From the NCBI RefSeq assembly GCF_014200575.1, contig NZ_JACHBZ010000020.1, forward strand, positions 59,549 to 123,548: a stretch of 64,000 nucleotides of DNA, written 5' to 3'. A program made the translations under genes and the position numbers. The stretch is from Mucilaginibacter saanensis (lineage in GTDB: Bacteria > Bacteroidota > Bacteroidia > Sphingobacteriales > Sphingobacteriaceae). Positions within the stretch are counted from its first letter, which is position 1. The number at the start of each line of letters is the position of its first letter. This document shows positions 9,382-18,741 of the stretch, in pieces. The notes beneath the pieces are model-generated. The model was not told where the DNA came from. It did not search any database and saw nothing but the letters and a program-made list of their open reading frames with translations.

Positions 9382-9447
9382 TAAAAGTCTGTTTACTAAA
9401 CTCTGGCATAAGAACATAAATCTTAAAAGGAGCTTTTAAAATATAAA

Positions 9448-10824
9448 ATGAATACTTTAATCATCATAGCTGTTTTACCTATAGTGCTTTTGTACCTCGG
9501 CCTTTATAAGGCTACAAAATCATTATTGCCGGTTACCATTGTTGGCTTGTTAGCCGCTTTAGGTTTGGCCATTGCTCAATGGAATAATGTTGCCTTGCCT
9601 ATTTACCATTGTATGATGATGTTTGATAATTTTTCAATTGCGTTTTCGGGCATCACCATTATAGCAACTATTCTTATCCTGATGTTATCTGGCGGGTACT
9701 TTGAAAAGATCAGCAAAAATGTGGCTGAGTATTATGCCATTATTTTGTTTTCGCTGGCGGGTATTATTGTTATGGTTTCGTTTTATAACCTTACCATGCT
9801 GTTTATCGGTATCGAGATTATGTCGGTAAGCTTGTACATATTGGCAGGTATCAAAAAAAGCGATTTTGCATCAAATGAAGCCGCATTAAAATACTTCCTG
9901 ATGGGAGCATTTTCTACCGGCTTTTTATTATTTGGTATTACTTTGTTATACGGTACCACCGGGTCTTTCAGCTTGGAGGTTATACGCGACTGGGTTTTAG
10001 TTAACCCACATGCCAGCCCTATGTTTTATACAGGTATAGCCCTCATTATTGTTGGTCTTTGCTTTAAGGTAGGTGCAGCTCCGTTCCATTTCTGGACACC
10101 GGATGTGTATGAAGGCTCGCCAACACTGATTACGGCATTCATGTCAACAGTAGTTAAAACTGCTGGTTTCGCAGCTTTCCTGCGGTTATTCTCGGCTTGC
10201 TTTGCACCATTGTCTGACTTTTGGGTACCGGTATTATTGGTTATCACCGTTATCACTTTATTTATAGGTAACATCACCGCATTGTATCAGCAAAGCTTTA
10301 AGCGTATGCTGGCATTTTCAAGTATATCACATGCAGGCTACTTGCTTTTTGCTATTGTGGCTTTAGGTTCAAGCTCGGCTAATTCAGTATTTGTATATGC
10401 AACTGCCTATTCAATAGCCTCTATTATTGCATTCGGTAGCTTGATTCTGGTACAGCAACAAAGCGGTAGCGATAATTTTGAGAGCTTTAATGGTTTGGCT
10501 AAAAAGAATCCTTTCCTGGCGTTTGTGCTTACTATAGCCATGCTTTCATTGGCGGGGATACCACTTACTGCAGGCTTTATAGGTAAGTTTTTCATGTTTT
10601 CAGGCGCTATTGCAAAATACCAGGTTTGGTTGGTTATTATAGCTGTAGTAAACGCTATTATTAGCATATTCTACTATTTCAGGGTTATTATAGCCATGTA
10701 TTTCCGCTCAGCAGATCGTGCCGAACTGATTGTGCCGGCTTATTATAAAATTGTATTTGTCATCTCGGCTTTAGTAACTATTATCATCGGCATCTACCCT
10801 GATTTTATCGCTCGGTTCATTTAA
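9448..10824 (+). CDS. nuoN: NADH-quinone oxidoreductase subunit N
   Basis: Third antiporter-like subunit (458 residues). Conserved parts: LFIGIEIMSVSLYILAG with the key glutamate, FKVGAAPFHFWTPDVYEGSPTLITAFMSTVVKTAGF, and AFSSISHAGYLLFAI. It is the last nuo gene. The 57-bp spacer downstream has no clear terminator, so read-through into the DedA gene is possible. Together with the preceding genes it supplies NADH-driven proton pumping for aerobic or other quinone-linked respiration. Confidence 0.96.
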   Translation: MNTLIIIAVLPIVLLYLGLYKATKSLLPVTIVGLLAALGLAIAQWNNVALPIYHCMMMFDNFSIAFSGITIIATILILMLSGGYFEKISKNVAEYYAIILFSLAGIIVMVSFYNLTMLFIGIEIMSVSLYILAGIKKSDFASNEAALKYFLMGAFSTGFLLFGITLLYGTTGSFSLEVIRDWVLVNPHASPMFYTGIALIIVGLCFKVGAAPFHFWTPDVYEGSPTLITAFMSTVVKTAGFAAFLRLFSACFAPLSDFWVPVLLVITVITLFIGNITALYQQSFKRMLAFSSISHAGYLLFAIVALGSSSANSVFVYATAYSIASIIAFGSLILVQQQSGSDNFESFNGLAKKNPFLAFVLTIAMLSLAGIPLTAGFIGKFFMFSGAIAKYQVWLVIIAVVNAIISIFYYFRVIIAMYFRSADRAELIVPAYYKIVFVISALVTIIIGIYPDFIARFI

Positions 10825-10881
10825 TCGGTAAACGGATAACTGCAAATTGATTTAATATTTGTAGTTTTACAGATATAGTGA

Positions 10882-11523
10882 ATGGAAAGTTTTTGGGAAC
10901 ACCTTCAAAATTTAACGGACGCTCAATCCATCATAAGCAGGGGAGGCTTTTATCTCTTGCTTATAGTTGTTTTTGCTGAAACCGGCTTGTTTTTTGGTTT
11001 TTTTTTACCAGGAGACTATTTGCTATTTATGGCAGGCCTGCTATGCTCGGCAGGTAAGGTTGATGTAACTATATCTACTTTAGTGTTATCGCTTATAGGA
11101 GCAGGAATATTAGGAAATTTTACTGGATATTGGTTTGGCTATCGAACGGGGCCGGTGCTGTTTAATAAAAACGATTCGCTGTTTTTTAAAAAGAGATATG
11201 TGACGCTTGCCAGTGAGTTCTATAACAAGTATGGTGGCATGGCTTTGATTTTAGGTAGATTTTTCCCGATAGTTAGAACATTTGCCCCTATATTTGCAGG
11301 AGTTGTTAAGGTTGATATAAAAAGATTTACCTTATATAACTTTATTGGCAGTGTTACGTGGGTATGTGTGTTTACTTTAAGCGGGTTTTTCCTGGGGAAA
11401 AGGTTTCCGCAGTTAAAGGATTACTTGCAATATATAGTTCTGGGCCTTATTTTAGTTACAACAATTCCGCTTGTTATAGCTTATATAAAAAAGAGATATT
11501 CGGAAGTAAAAGAAAAGAATTAA
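10882..11523 (+). CDS. DedA family (SNARE-associated/VTT domain) membrane protein
   Basis: 213-residue inner-membrane protein of the DedA/VTT superfamily, implicated elsewhere in lipid-carrier recycling and membrane homeostasis. Seen in the sequence: FFGFFLPGDYLLFMAGLL near residue 35, GNFTGYWFGYRTG near 75, and the family signature GRFFPIVRTFAPIFAGV around residues 125-142, with terminal hydrophobic helices. The ligand is not determined by sequence. The small gap to ppa (18 bp) suggests co-transcription. Confidence 0.92.
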   Translation: MESFWEHLQNLTDAQSIISRGGFYLLLIVVFAETGLFFGFFLPGDYLLFMAGLLCSAGKVDVTISTLVLSLIGAGILGNFTGYWFGYRTGPVLFNKNDSLFFKKRYVTLASEFYNKYGGMALILGRFFPIVRTFAPIFAGVVKVDIKRFTLYNFIGSVTWVCVFTLSGFFLGKRFPQLKDYLQYIVLGLILVTTIPLVIAYIKKRYSEVKEKN

Positions 11524-11541
11524 ATAAATATAATATAATAA

Positions 11542-12087
11542 ATGAGTACACAGCACCCCTGGCACCAGGTTTCTCCCGGTGAAAACATTCCTGAAATTGT
11601 TAATGCTATTATTGAGATCCCAAAGGGTTCAAAAGCAAAATATGAAATTGATAAAGATTCCGGCTTATTAAAGTTAGACCGCGTTTTATTTTCGTCAGTA
11701 ATGTATCCTGCTAATTATGGTTTTATCCCGCAAACTTATTGCGATGATAAAGATCCATTGGATATCCTGGTTCTTTGTTCCATTGATGTTTTCCCAATGT
11801 CAATCATTGAAGCCAAGGTGGTAGGTGTAATGCACATGGTTGATAATGGCGAGCAGGATGACAAGATCATTGCGGTAGCAAAAAATGACATGTCTGTAAA
11901 CTACATCAATGATCTTAACGAGCTGCCGCCGCATGCCATGACAGAGATAGTTCGTTTCTTTAAAGATTATAAAAAACTGGAAGGCAAAAACGTAACCATT
12001 GAACATTTGTTAGGCGTACGTTATGCACATAAAGTAATACAGGAAAGTTTAGAATTATACAAATCTACTTTTCCTGAGTATAAATAA
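11542..12087 (+). CDS. ppa: Inorganic pyrophosphatase, family I
   Basis: Soluble cytoplasmic enzyme (181 residues) that hydrolyses pyrophosphate and so pulls biosynthetic reactions forward. The metal-binding signature [10 protein letters not shown] lies at about residue 73. The conserved [13 protein letters not shown] and [12 protein letters not shown] segments supply further active-site Glu, Lys and Tyr residues. It starts 18 bp after the DedA gene and 7 bp before the next gene. Confidence 0.96.
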   Translation: MSTQHPWHQVSPGENIPEIVNAIIEIPKGSKAKYEIDKDSGLLKLDRVLFSSVMYPANYGFIPQTYCDDKDPLDILVLCSIDVFPMSIIEAKVVGVMHMVDNGEQDDKIIAVAKNDMSVNYINDLNELPPHAMTEIVRFFKDYKKLEGKNVTIEHLLGVRYAHKVIQESLELYKSTFPEYK

Positions 12088-12094
12088 TTAATAG

Positions 12095-13435
12095 ATGGAC
12101 CCCGCGCATTACGAAATAAGTACCTTTTATTTAATTGCAACCGTATTGCTGGTTTTGCTCAACGGGTTTTTTGTAGCCGCCGAGTTTGCCATGGTAAGGG
12201 TGCGGGGTTCACAAATTGAAATAAAGGCCAAATCAGGAAGTGGAGTTGCCAAGGTTGCCCGCGGTATATTGCATAATCTTGATGGTTACCTGGCGGCAAC
12301 GCAATTAGGTATTACTATAGCATCACTTGCACTTGGTGTTGTAGGCGAAGAGGTAGCCACTAACATTGTGATCAGAGGCTTTTTGGCCATAGGTATAAAT
12401 CTTTCCAATGGTTTTATCACTGCAAGCCATATTTTGGCCTTTACATTTATTACCGTATTGCATATTGTGTTTGGCGAACTTGCCCCCAAATCAATAGCCA
12501 TTCAAAAATCTGTACGTACGGTGCTGGCGGTTTCTCTTCCGCTTAGGTTTTTCTTTGTATTTTTCAAGCCTTTGATATGGCTGCTAAATGGGTTCGCTAA
12601 TTTTATTTTGAAGCTTTTAGGTATTAATACTTTAGAGGGTGGGGAGGCTCATCACAGCTCGGAAGAATTACAATACCTGCTTGAACAGGGTAAAGAATCA
12701 GGTGCTTTAGATTCAAACGAGCATGAACTGATACAAAACGTATTTGATTTTAATGAACGTGTTGTTAAAAATATCATGGTGCCGCGTACAAAAATATCAG
12801 GTATCGATGTTGCTTCAACTACACAAGAGCTGTTGGAGATGATCATTACCGAAGGTTATTCGCGAATGCCGGTTTTTGATGATGTGATTGATAAGATAAT
12901 TGGTATAGTGCATGCCAAAGATATCCTGCCGCTATTGGCGCGCAATGAAGAGATCATACTAAAAGATATTATCCGTAAACCATACTTTATTCCTGAAACC
13001 AAAAAGATCAACGATCTGATGGCCGAGCTACAGCAAAAACGCATACAGATAGCCATTGTGCTTGATGAATTCGGGGGTACTGCCGGCATGGTTACCCTGG
13101 AAGATATTGTAGAAGAACTGGTAGGTGAGATACAGGATGAGTATGACGAGGAAAAGCCTATTGTTGAAAGAGTGAATGACCGTGAATTTATTATAAATGC
13201 GTTGGCATCCATTTACGATGTGAATGAACATTTACCACATGACTTGCCCGAAGATGGGGACTTTGATACTGTATCTGGCTGGCTGGGTGATATATTTGGT
13301 AAGATCCCTGATGTTGGCGAACAAAAGGAGTCAAACGGATACAACATTACTGTGCTGCGGAAATCTGACCAGAATATAGAATCAGTTAAGCTCGAATTGC
13401 TGATAAATGAAGAAGATACAGTAGATTTACATTAA
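12095..13435 (+). CDS. CNNM/HlyC-CorC family membrane transporter
   Basis: 446-residue protein with an N-terminal DUF21/CNNM membrane domain of about four helices (residues 10-190). A CBS pair follows (about 210-330, VPRTKISGIDV and MPVFDDVIDKIIGIVHAKDIL), then a C-terminal CorC/HlyC domain with EFGGTAGMVTLEDIVEELVGEIQDE. Relatives export Mg2+ or confer cobalt/haemolysin phenotypes. GldE of gliding bacteria is in the same superfamily, but nothing here ties this copy to gliding. It is separated from ppa by 7 bp. Confidence 0.92.
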   Translation: MDPAHYEISTFYLIATVLLVLLNGFFVAAEFAMVRVRGSQIEIKAKSGSGVAKVARGILHNLDGYLAATQLGITIASLALGVVGEEVATNIVIRGFLAIGINLSNGFITASHILAFTFITVLHIVFGELAPKSIAIQKSVRTVLAVSLPLRFFFVFFKPLIWLLNGFANFILKLLGINTLEGGEAHHSSEELQYLLEQGKESGALDSNEHELIQNVFDFNERVVKNIMVPRTKISGIDVASTTQELLEMIITEGYSRMPVFDDVIDKIIGIVHAKDILPLLARNEEIILKDIIRKPYFIPETKKINDLMAELQQKRIQIAIVLDEFGGTAGMVTLEDIVEELVGEIQDEYDEEKPIVERVNDREFIINALASIYDVNEHLPHDLPEDGDFDTVSGWLGDIFGKIPDVGEQKESNGYNITVLRKSDQNIESVKLELLINEEDTVDLH

Positions 13436-13549
13436 GGTCAAAATCTTAGTATCAATCAGTTATTATCAGATGTCAAGCCTTTTTATGCAGCATAAACAAT
13501 TGCAGCTGTCGTGATACTTGATACCAACTACTTGATACGTTAAAACCCA

Positions 13550-14260
13550 ATGCAGCTTTTTTATACTCCTGATATTGAACCTACGCATCCGCAATATTTT
13601 CTTAGCGAAGAAGAAAGCAAACACTGTATTCGTGTACTAAGACTTGAAGCAGGTAGCCAGGTACAGCTTATTGATGGCCGGGGTGGTTTTTACAATGCAG
13701 TTATACAGGATGCCCACCCTAAGCGTACCATCCTGAATATTACTTCGGTTACCACTGCTTTTAACAAGCGTAATCATTACCTGCATCTGGCGGTTGCTCC
13801 TACAAAAAATATAGAACGGCTGGAGTGGTTTTTAGAAAAAGCCACGGAAATTGGTATCGACGAAGTATCCCTGATCATCAGTCATCGGTCTGAGCGCAAA
13901 GAGGCCAAGGTTGACAGGCTGAACAAGATCATTACCGCAGCTATCAAACAATCTATAAAAGCTTACCATCCTGTTTTAAACGAGCCCATAAAGCTAAACC
14001 AGCTACTAACTCAGCCTTTTGACGGGCAAAAGTTTATAGCACACTGTGAACCCGGCGAAAAACTTAACCTTAAAGATGAGTTAACTTTAGGAGGGCGCTA
14101 CCTAATATTGATAGGCCCTGAAGGCGACTTTGCACCTGCTGAAATTGAAACTGCTTTGCAAAACGGTTTTAAACCCATAACTTTAGGTGATAGCAGGCTG
14201 CGTACTGAAACTGCCGCTCTTGAGGCCTGCTTTGAGGTAAACTTTTTAAACCGCGTATGA
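13550..14260 (+). CDS. rsmE: 16S rRNA (uracil1498-N3)-methyltransferase
   Basis: SPOUT-fold methyltransferase (236 residues) that modifies U1498 of 16S rRNA in the decoding region. Visible: an N-terminal PUA-like part (HCIRVLRLEAGSQVQLIDGRGG), FLEKATEIGIDEVSLIISHRSE in the middle, and the knotted AdoMet site LILIGPEGDFAPAEIE followed by LGDSRLRTETAALEA. The last four bases overlap the next gene (ATGA), so the two are translationally coupled. Confidence 0.95.
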   Translation: MQLFYTPDIEPTHPQYFLSEEESKHCIRVLRLEAGSQVQLIDGRGGFYNAVIQDAHPKRTILNITSVTTAFNKRNHYLHLAVAPTKNIERLEWFLEKATEIGIDEVSLIISHRSERKEAKVDRLNKIITAAIKQSIKAYHPVLNEPIKLNQLLTQPFDGQKFIAHCEPGEKLNLKDELTLGGRYLILIGPEGDFAPAEIETALQNGFKPITLGDSRLRTETAALEACFEVNFLNRV

Positions 14261-14919
14261 AAACAGCTAAATATGTTATAGTTGCTTTTGCTGCCATTAT
14301 GGTCATGAGCGGTTTTAGTGCGCCTGCTTATAAAATTGCCCGCATCAAATACAGTGGTGGTGGCGATTGGTATGGTGACCGCACTGCTTTGCCAAACCTG
14401 ATCAAGTTTTGCAATGAAAATTTAAAAACAAATTTTGAGGCCGAAGACGATGTAGTTGAAGCAGGCAGCGCCTCGCTGTTTAATTATCCCTTTACTTTTA
14501 TGACCGGGCACGGCAACGTGATATTTACCGATCAGGAAGCTCGTAATCTGCGCAAATACTTAACCAGTGGCGGTTTTCTGCATATTGATGATAATTACGG
14601 CTTTGATAAATTTGTTCGCCCGCAGATGAAGAAGGTTTTCCCGGAGATTGATTTTATTGAACTGCCGGTTAATCATCCCATTTATCATCAAAAATATAGT
14701 TTCCCTAACGGACTGCCTAAGATACATGAGCATGACGGCAAGCGGGCGCAAGGTTTCGGACTGATTTACAAAGGCAGATTGGTGTGTTTTTATACCTATG
14801 AGTGCGATTTGGGGAATGGCTGGGAGGATTATGGCACTTATGCCGGCGACACACAAGAAGCTCGCTTAAAAGCGCTAAAAATGGGCGCTAATTTAATTCA
14901 GTATATATTTACCCAGTAG
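14257..14919 (+). CDS. Exported DUF4159 protein
   Basis: 220-residue protein with an N-terminal signal peptide (hydrophobic segment YVIVAFAAIMVMSGFSAPA) and a DUF4159 domain over most of its length: IKYSGGGDWYGDRTALPNL, FMTGHGNVIF, LRKYLTSGGFLHIDDNYGFD. The domain resembles a glutamine-amidotransferase-like/flavodoxin-like fold seen in Bacteroidota batA-type proteins; function is unknown. It overlaps rsmE by 4 bp. It should be periplasmic. Confidence 0.9.
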   Translation: MKTAKYVIVAFAAIMVMSGFSAPAYKIARIKYSGGGDWYGDRTALPNLIKFCNENLKTNFEAEDDVVEAGSASLFNYPFTFMTGHGNVIFTDQEARNLRKYLTSGGFLHIDDNYGFDKFVRPQMKKVFPEIDFIELPVNHPIYHQKYSFPNGLPKIHEHDGKRAQGFGLIYKGRLVCFYTYECDLGNGWEDYGTYAGDTQEARLKALKMGANLIQYIFTQ

Positions 14920-14983
14920 TAGTTTGTAGTATTGTAAACTTTTTATAAAAACATTCTAAACCCATCACTCAACCCCACCTGCT

Positions 14984-15481
14984 ATGTACCAGTTAAAAGT
15001 AAATGATAAGCATGATTTTGAAATTAACCGGGCAACAAATGATTTGCTGATCAATAGCATTAAAACGGTAGCCGATATTAAACATATTGACGGTAGCCGC
15101 TATCATATTATTGAAAACAATAAGTCATACCAGGTGGAAGTAGTTAGTTTTAATAACACCGCAAAAACTGCCGAAATTAAGGTGAATAACACCATCTATT
15201 CCATCTCGGCTAAAGATCAGTTTGATGTTTTATTGGATAAGCTTGGCTTAAGCGATCTTAACAGTACAAAAGTGAGCGAAATAAAGGCCCCTATGCCCGG
15301 CATGGTACTAAAGGTATTTGCTGCCGAGGGCGATGAAATAAAAAAGGGTGATAATCTTTTTGTACTGGAAGCTATGAAAATGGAAAACATTATTAAATCG
15401 CCTGCCGATGTAGTGATCAAGAAGCTGAAAATAAAGGCCGGAGACAAGGTAGAAAAAGGCCAGATTTTAATAGAATTCTGA
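14984..15481 (+). CDS. Biotin/lipoyl carrier protein of an acyl-CoA or pyruvate carboxylase
   Basis: 165-residue protein whose C-terminal 70 residues form a biotinyl domain: APMPGMVLKVFAAEGDEIKKGDNLFVLEAMKMEN, with the biotin-accepting lysine at residue 132 in the AMKM motif. The N-terminal half resembles the linker/BT domain of acyl-CoA carboxylase alpha subunits. No biotin carboxylase or carboxyltransferase gene lies next to it, so its partner must be encoded elsewhere. The AMKM motif is standard for biotin rather than lipoate. After it is a 128-bp spacer before susC. Confidence 0.88.
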   Translation: MYQLKVNDKHDFEINRATNDLLINSIKTVADIKHIDGSRYHIIENNKSYQVEVVSFNNTAKTAEIKVNNTIYSISAKDQFDVLLDKLGLSDLNSTKVSEIKAPMPGMVLKVFAAEGDEIKKGDNLFVLEAMKMENIIKSPADVVIKKLKIKAGDKVEKGQILIEF

Positions 15482-15609
15482 TAACCTTATGCGTGACCTA
15501 ACGTATAAATTATGAAAAAATTGTAACGAAGACCCTTAATCTTTAAGATTTTTATTGTTTTTGCATATTATTTTTAATAGCTTACTTCTTTTAATTAAAT
15601 ATTGACTTT

Positions 15610-18600
15610 ATGAAGAAAAATTTACTAACAATTTTGTTGTTATTTTCTTGTATCTCATTCGTGTTTGCGCAAAACCATGTTATAACAGGTAAAGTAACAG
15701 ATCAGAAAGATGGGTCGCCTTTACCCGGGGTAAGCGTTACCCTCAAAGGATCATCCGGAACGGGAACTCAAACTACGGTTAATGGCTCTTATAGCCTATC
15801 GGTACCCGCAGGCCCACAGACACTTGTTTTTAAGTTTTTAGGTTATAAAGATATAACCGTTACTGTAGGCGGTGCATCTCATAACGTTCAGCTTGAACAA
15901 GACTCAAAACAACTGACCGAGGTTGTTGTGGTTGGGTATGGAACTCAAAAGCGTCAGAATATAACCGGGGCCATTGCAACGGTTACCTCCAAGCAAATTG
16001 AGGGGACCCCTGCTACTACATTAGAACAGGCTATGCAAGGTAAAGCCGCTGGTGTTTTTATCCAGTCAGACAACGGAAAACTTGGTCAGGGTATCCAGAT
16101 CAGGGTACGTGGTTCATCGTCGGTATCAGCAGGTACGCAGCCACTTTATGTATTGGATGGCATCCCAATTACTACCGATAACTTATCAAGCACCAATGCA
16201 CCAACAAACCCCATTGCAGATATTAACTTTAATGATATCGAGTCGATACAGATTCTGAAGGATGCGTCGGCATCAGCTATATATGGTGCGCGGGCTTCAA
16301 ATGGTGTAATCGTAATTACTACCAAAAAAGGTAAAGCGGGTGCTGCTAAAATTAATTTTAACGCACAGTTTGGTACCAGTACCCCATCAAGACATCGCCA
16401 GTTTTTAAACGCAAAACAGTTTGTTCAGTTTGAAGAACGTGCGGCTGTTGGTGCGGCTAAACAGGATACCGTTGGCGGAGGCGATTATAATGATGCTTTA
16501 GCCAGTGAAAAATCATCGTTAGAGGATGAGCTTACTTTTCTTTCGGCAGGTACTGATGGCTGGAAAACGGGAAAAGTAAATACCAACTGGGAGGAGCAGG
16601 CTTTTCAAAAAGCACCTCAACAAACGTATGATTTAAATATATCTGGCGGTAACGAAAAAACAACCTATTACATCGGTGGTCAGTATCTTAACCAGGATGG
16701 TATAATCATAGGCAATAGTTTTAAAAGATACTCAGGCAGGGTTAACCTGGATACCAAGATTGACAGCCGCTTAAGTATTGGTATGAATATGAGCTTTATG
16801 AATACCATTAACAACAGGGTATCTGATGATGATCAGTTTGATACGCCTTTGCAGGCGGTGGCATTATCGCCGATTACCCCGTTAATTGATCCGCGTAGTG
16901 GCCTGTTAAGTGGTAGCCTGCCAGGCGAAGCTGAAGATTTTCCATTATACTATAATCCATTGCTCAACATAAACAATGCTTATTATCAAACAAAAGTTTA
17001 TCGTACTATAGGTAACGTATATGCCAACTGGGAAATTATTAAAGGGCTTAGTTTCAGATCAGAGTTTGGTGTTGATCAGTTAAACCAGGCCGAGGATAGT
17101 TATTCTGGCCGTTTAACATTTGCCGCCAGCGGTACTAACCATGGTTTAGGCGAGAATACAACTACGCAAATATTAAATTTCAATACCAACAATTACTTTA
17201 CGTATAAAACCCTCTTCGGTGGCACCGATCATTCTTTGGATATGACGCTGGGTACCAGTTATCAAAATTCAAGAAATGTAGGTAATGATGTAAAGGGTCA
17301 GGAGTTTCCGTCTGATGCATTTAAGAAATTATCGGCAGCAGCTGTTATAACTTCAGGTGCATCTTATGATAACGGTTACACATTTTTGTCGTACTTTTTC
17401 AGAGCCAATTATGCTTACAAGGGTAAGTACCTGCTTTCGGGTAGTGCCAGAACAGATGGTTCATCAAGATTTGGACCGAACAATAGATATGGCTTTTATC
17501 CCTCAGGTTCTGTGGGCTGGATCATGTCTGAAGAGGAGTTCTTAAAAAACAGCAGCGTATTAAATAATTTAAAGGTAAGGGTAAGTTATGGTTTAACAGG
17601 TAATGCTGAAATAGGTAATTATTCATCTTTAGGTTTATACAGGTATGCCAACTACAACGGTACAGCCGGGCAGCAATTTATACAGATCAGTAATCCAAAC
17701 CTGAAATGGGAAAGTACCGCACAGCTTGATATTGGTGTTGATTTTGGATTTTTCAACAACCGGTTAACAGGTACTTTTGATTACTACAAAAAAAGCACAA
17801 AGGATTTATTATTGAATGTTAATTTACCCGGAACACTGGGAGTAGGTAACATTTCTCCAAGTCCGTTATCAACACAGTTGCAAAATTTAGGTAAATTGTA
17901 CAATAAAGGTTTGGAGCTTGAGCTATCATCAGATAACCTGGTTGGTAAGTTTAAATGGACAACAAGTATTAATGCCTCTTACAATAAAAATATAGTAACC
18001 AATCTTAATGGCCAGGTTTTAGGTACCAATGACCTGAACAGGGTTATTGAAGGCCAGCCAATAGGTGTGTTTTACGGTCGTGAGTATGCAGGTGTTGATC
18101 CGGCAAATGGAGATGCCCTGTATTATTTAAATACAAAGGATGCAAACGGTAAACTTATCCGTACCAAAACCAATGATTATAATGCGGCACAAAATGTAAT
18201 ATTGGGTAACCCTACACCAAAATATATTGGCGGTTTAACCAATACATTTGGCTACGCCGGTATTGAGCTCTCTGTAACCTTCCAGGGTGTATTTGGCAAC
18301 AAGATATATAATAGCGCGGGCCGTTATATGAGTAATGGTGCGGGAGGCGGTTATGATAACCAAACTATTGATCAGTTAAGCTACTGGAACAAGCCGGGTG
18401 ATATAACTAATGTTCCTGAGCCTCGCCTGGGTTATACAAACGGTTCTGATCCTTCAAGCAGGTATCTGTCAAGCGGAACATACGTGCGTTGCAAAACTGT
18501 ATCGTTGGGTTATAACCTGCCAAAAGCATGGGTAAGCAAGGCAAAGCTGGAGCGGGTTAAGGTGTTTATGAATGCCTATAACTTGTTTGTGGTTACCAAG

Positions 18601-18723
18601 TATAAAGGTTGGGATCCGGAAGTAAATTCCGATTATCAATCTGGTAACATCAATCTGGGTAATGATTTTTACTCGGCGCCACAACCCCGTACTATAACCT
18701 TTGGCGTTAACGTAGGCTTATAA
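15610..18723 (+). CDS. SusC/RagA family TonB-linked outer membrane transporter
   Basis: 1037-residue outer-membrane protein. Signal peptide (residues 1-21, ending VFAQ), then a carboxypeptidase-regulatory-like domain (VITGKVTDQKDGSPLPGVSVTLKG, about 24-100), then the SusC signature LTEVVVVGYGTQKRQNITGAI near residue 102. The plug follows (QPLYVLDGIPI, LKDASASAIYGARASNGVIVITTKKGK), and the barrel ends ARTITFGVNVGL-like at the C-terminus. It imports a large ligand, glycan or peptide, together with the SusD lipoprotein encoded 18 bp downstream. No polysaccharide-degrading enzyme or sigma/anti-sigma gene is adjacent, so the substrate cannot be guessed. Confidence 0.96.
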   Translation: MKKNLLTILLLFSCISFVFAQNHVITGKVTDQKDGSPLPGVSVTLKGSSGTGTQTTVNGSYSLSVPAGPQTLVFKFLGYKDITVTVGGASHNVQLEQDSKQLTEVVVVGYGTQKRQNITGAIATVTSKQIEGTPATTLEQAMQGKAAGVFIQSDNGKLGQGIQIRVRGSSSVSAGTQPLYVLDGIPITTDNLSSTNAPTNPIADINFNDIESIQILKDASASAIYGARASNGVIVITTKKGKAGAAKINFNAQFGTSTPSRHRQFLNAKQFVQFEERAAVGAAKQDTVGGGDYNDALASEKSSLEDELTFLSAGTDGWKTGKVNTNWEEQAFQKAPQQTYDLNISGGNEKTTYYIGGQYLNQDGIIIGNSFKRYSGRVNLDTKIDSRLSIGMNMSFMNTINNRVSDDDQFDTPLQAVALSPITPLIDPRSGLLSGSLPGEAEDFPLYYNPLLNINNAYYQTKVYRTIGNVYANWEIIKGLSFRSEFGVDQLNQAEDSYSGRLTFAASGTNHGLGENTTTQILNFNTNNYFTYKTLFGGTDHSLDMTLGTSYQNSRNVGNDVKGQEFPSDAFKKLSAAAVITSGASYDNGYTFLSYFFRANYAYKGKYLLSGSARTDGSSRFGPNNRYGFYPSGSVGWIMSEEEFLKNSSVLNNLKVRVSYGLTGNAEIGNYSSLGLYRYANYNGTAGQQFIQISNPNLKWESTAQLDIGVDFGFFNNRLTGTFDYYKKSTKDLLLNVNLPGTLGVGNISPSPLSTQLQNLGKLYNKGLELELSSDNLVGKFKWTTSINASYNKNIVTNLNGQVLGTNDLNRVIEGQPIGVFYGREYAGVDPANGDALYYLNTKDANGKLIRTKTNDYNAAQNVILGNPTPKYIGGLTNTFGYAGIELSVTFQGVFGNKIYNSAGRYMSNGAGGGYDNQTIDQLSYWNKPGDITNVPEPRLGYTNGSDPSSRYLSSGTYVRCKTVSLGYNLPKAWVSKAKLERVKVFMNAYNLFVVTKYKGWDPEVNSDYQSGNINLGNDFYSAPQPRTITFGVNVGL

Positions 18724-18741
18724 TATTAAAACATTACAGAT

